Assembly (NCBI RefSeq): GCF_000332515.2
Contig: NZ_AOGZ02000018.1
Location: 1 to 13,605 of the forward strand
Length of the DNA: 13,605 nucleotides
Direction of reading: 5' to 3'
Source: Leptospira wolbachii serovar Codice str. CDC
Lineage (GTDB): Bacteria > Spirochaetota > Leptospiria > Leptospirales > Leptospiraceae
How positions within the stretch are numbered: the stretch's first letter is position 1; the number at the start of each line of letters is the position of its first letter. A model generated the notes under the pieces. That model was not told where the DNA came from and made no database searches. It worked only from the letters and a program-made list of their open reading frames with translations. Below, in pieces: positions 13,517 to 13,605 of this stretch. Made by a program: the position numbers and the translations under genes.

Positions 13517-13605
13517 GTATAACAGCGACTAACCGCTTCACTTCGGGACTTGCGCCCTCGTTCGGTCTCCGACACATAGGCTTTTGTCACTCCTCTTGCT
13601 TACGC
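13517..13605 (+). repeat. attC site 15 (class I), cut by window end
   Basis: The inverse core CGTATAAC is followed by ACTAACCG, CTTCACTTCGGGAC and ACATAGGCT as in site 6. The right half is outside the window. The left arm GCAGCAACTTCGTATAAC complements the start of cassette O at 12693. Confidence 0.86.

Noticed and set aside
379..13605. CRISPR array
   Set aside because: The repeats are over 160 bp, imperfect and separated by genes of varied size; no spacers of constant length.

Overview
The window is AT-rich and reads like a spirochaete of the Leptospira type. The coding parts are roughly 30% G+C, two small lipoproteins carry short loose lipoboxes, and the GC-richer repeats look like ones I remember from Leptospira genomes, where they give rise to spurious ORFs. 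That genus call is inference. The window behaves as an internal slice of a chromosomal integron (gene-cassette array). No integrase gene, attI site or cassette promoter is present.

Fifteen attC-like repeats (14 complete, 161-173 bp, the last cut by the window end) occur at 379, 853, 1312, 1771, 2854, 3702, 4592, 4954, 5746, 7990, 9322, 10541, 11014, 12539 and 13517. All point the same way, and every gene between them is on the + strand. Each starts with a (N)3TAAC inverse core and ends with GTTA(N)3. Each has inner L boxes that usually complement one another, a second covarying stem (ACAT.../...ACGT) and internal hairpins. The decisive evidence is that the first 17-22 bases of each cassette are the reverse complement of the bases that close the same cassette, not of its neighbours. 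This cognate pairing holds for 13 of the 13 cassettes where both ends belong together. It fails only across the insertion sequence.

Layout: 1-378, the C-terminal end of an IS91/IS801-type transposase in the cassette leaving the window on the left. 536-1930, three gene-less cassettes (A, B, C). 1931-3009, a zinc-ribbon protein gene split by a frameshift (D). 3010-3859, a phospholipase A2-like protein (E). 3860-4749, a lipoprotein (F). 4750-5120, a gene-less cassette (G). 5121-5903, a second lipoprotein (H). 5904-8147, a 22-bp cassette remnant (I), a 1350-bp IS481-like element with a frameshifted transposase, and a BrnT/BrnA toxin-antitoxin cassette (J) that has lost its left end. 8148-9477, a 365-residue protein of unknown function (K). 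9478-10696, a SIR2-like protein with a late frameshift (L). 10697-11180, a gene-less cassette nearly identical to A (M). 11181-12693, a three-gene cassette with an unknown protein, a small putative antitoxin and a RelE/ParE-type toxin (N). 12694-end, a UPF0175/DUF3368 (PIN) toxin-antitoxin pair (O).

The cassettes do not form a pathway. They are independent mobile genes of the kinds integrons hoard: toxin-antitoxin pairs that may stabilise the array, a possible anti-phage SIR2 protein, envelope lipoproteins and a possible lipase-like effector. The most interesting structural feature is that mismatches in the attC stems and in the cassette-end pairing are strongly polarised. They are A/C when the top strand folds, but T/G wobble pairs when the bottom strand folds, as expected if only the bottom strand is the recombination substrate. 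The second is a distinct attC class found only on gene-less cassettes that carry additional nested inverted repeats.
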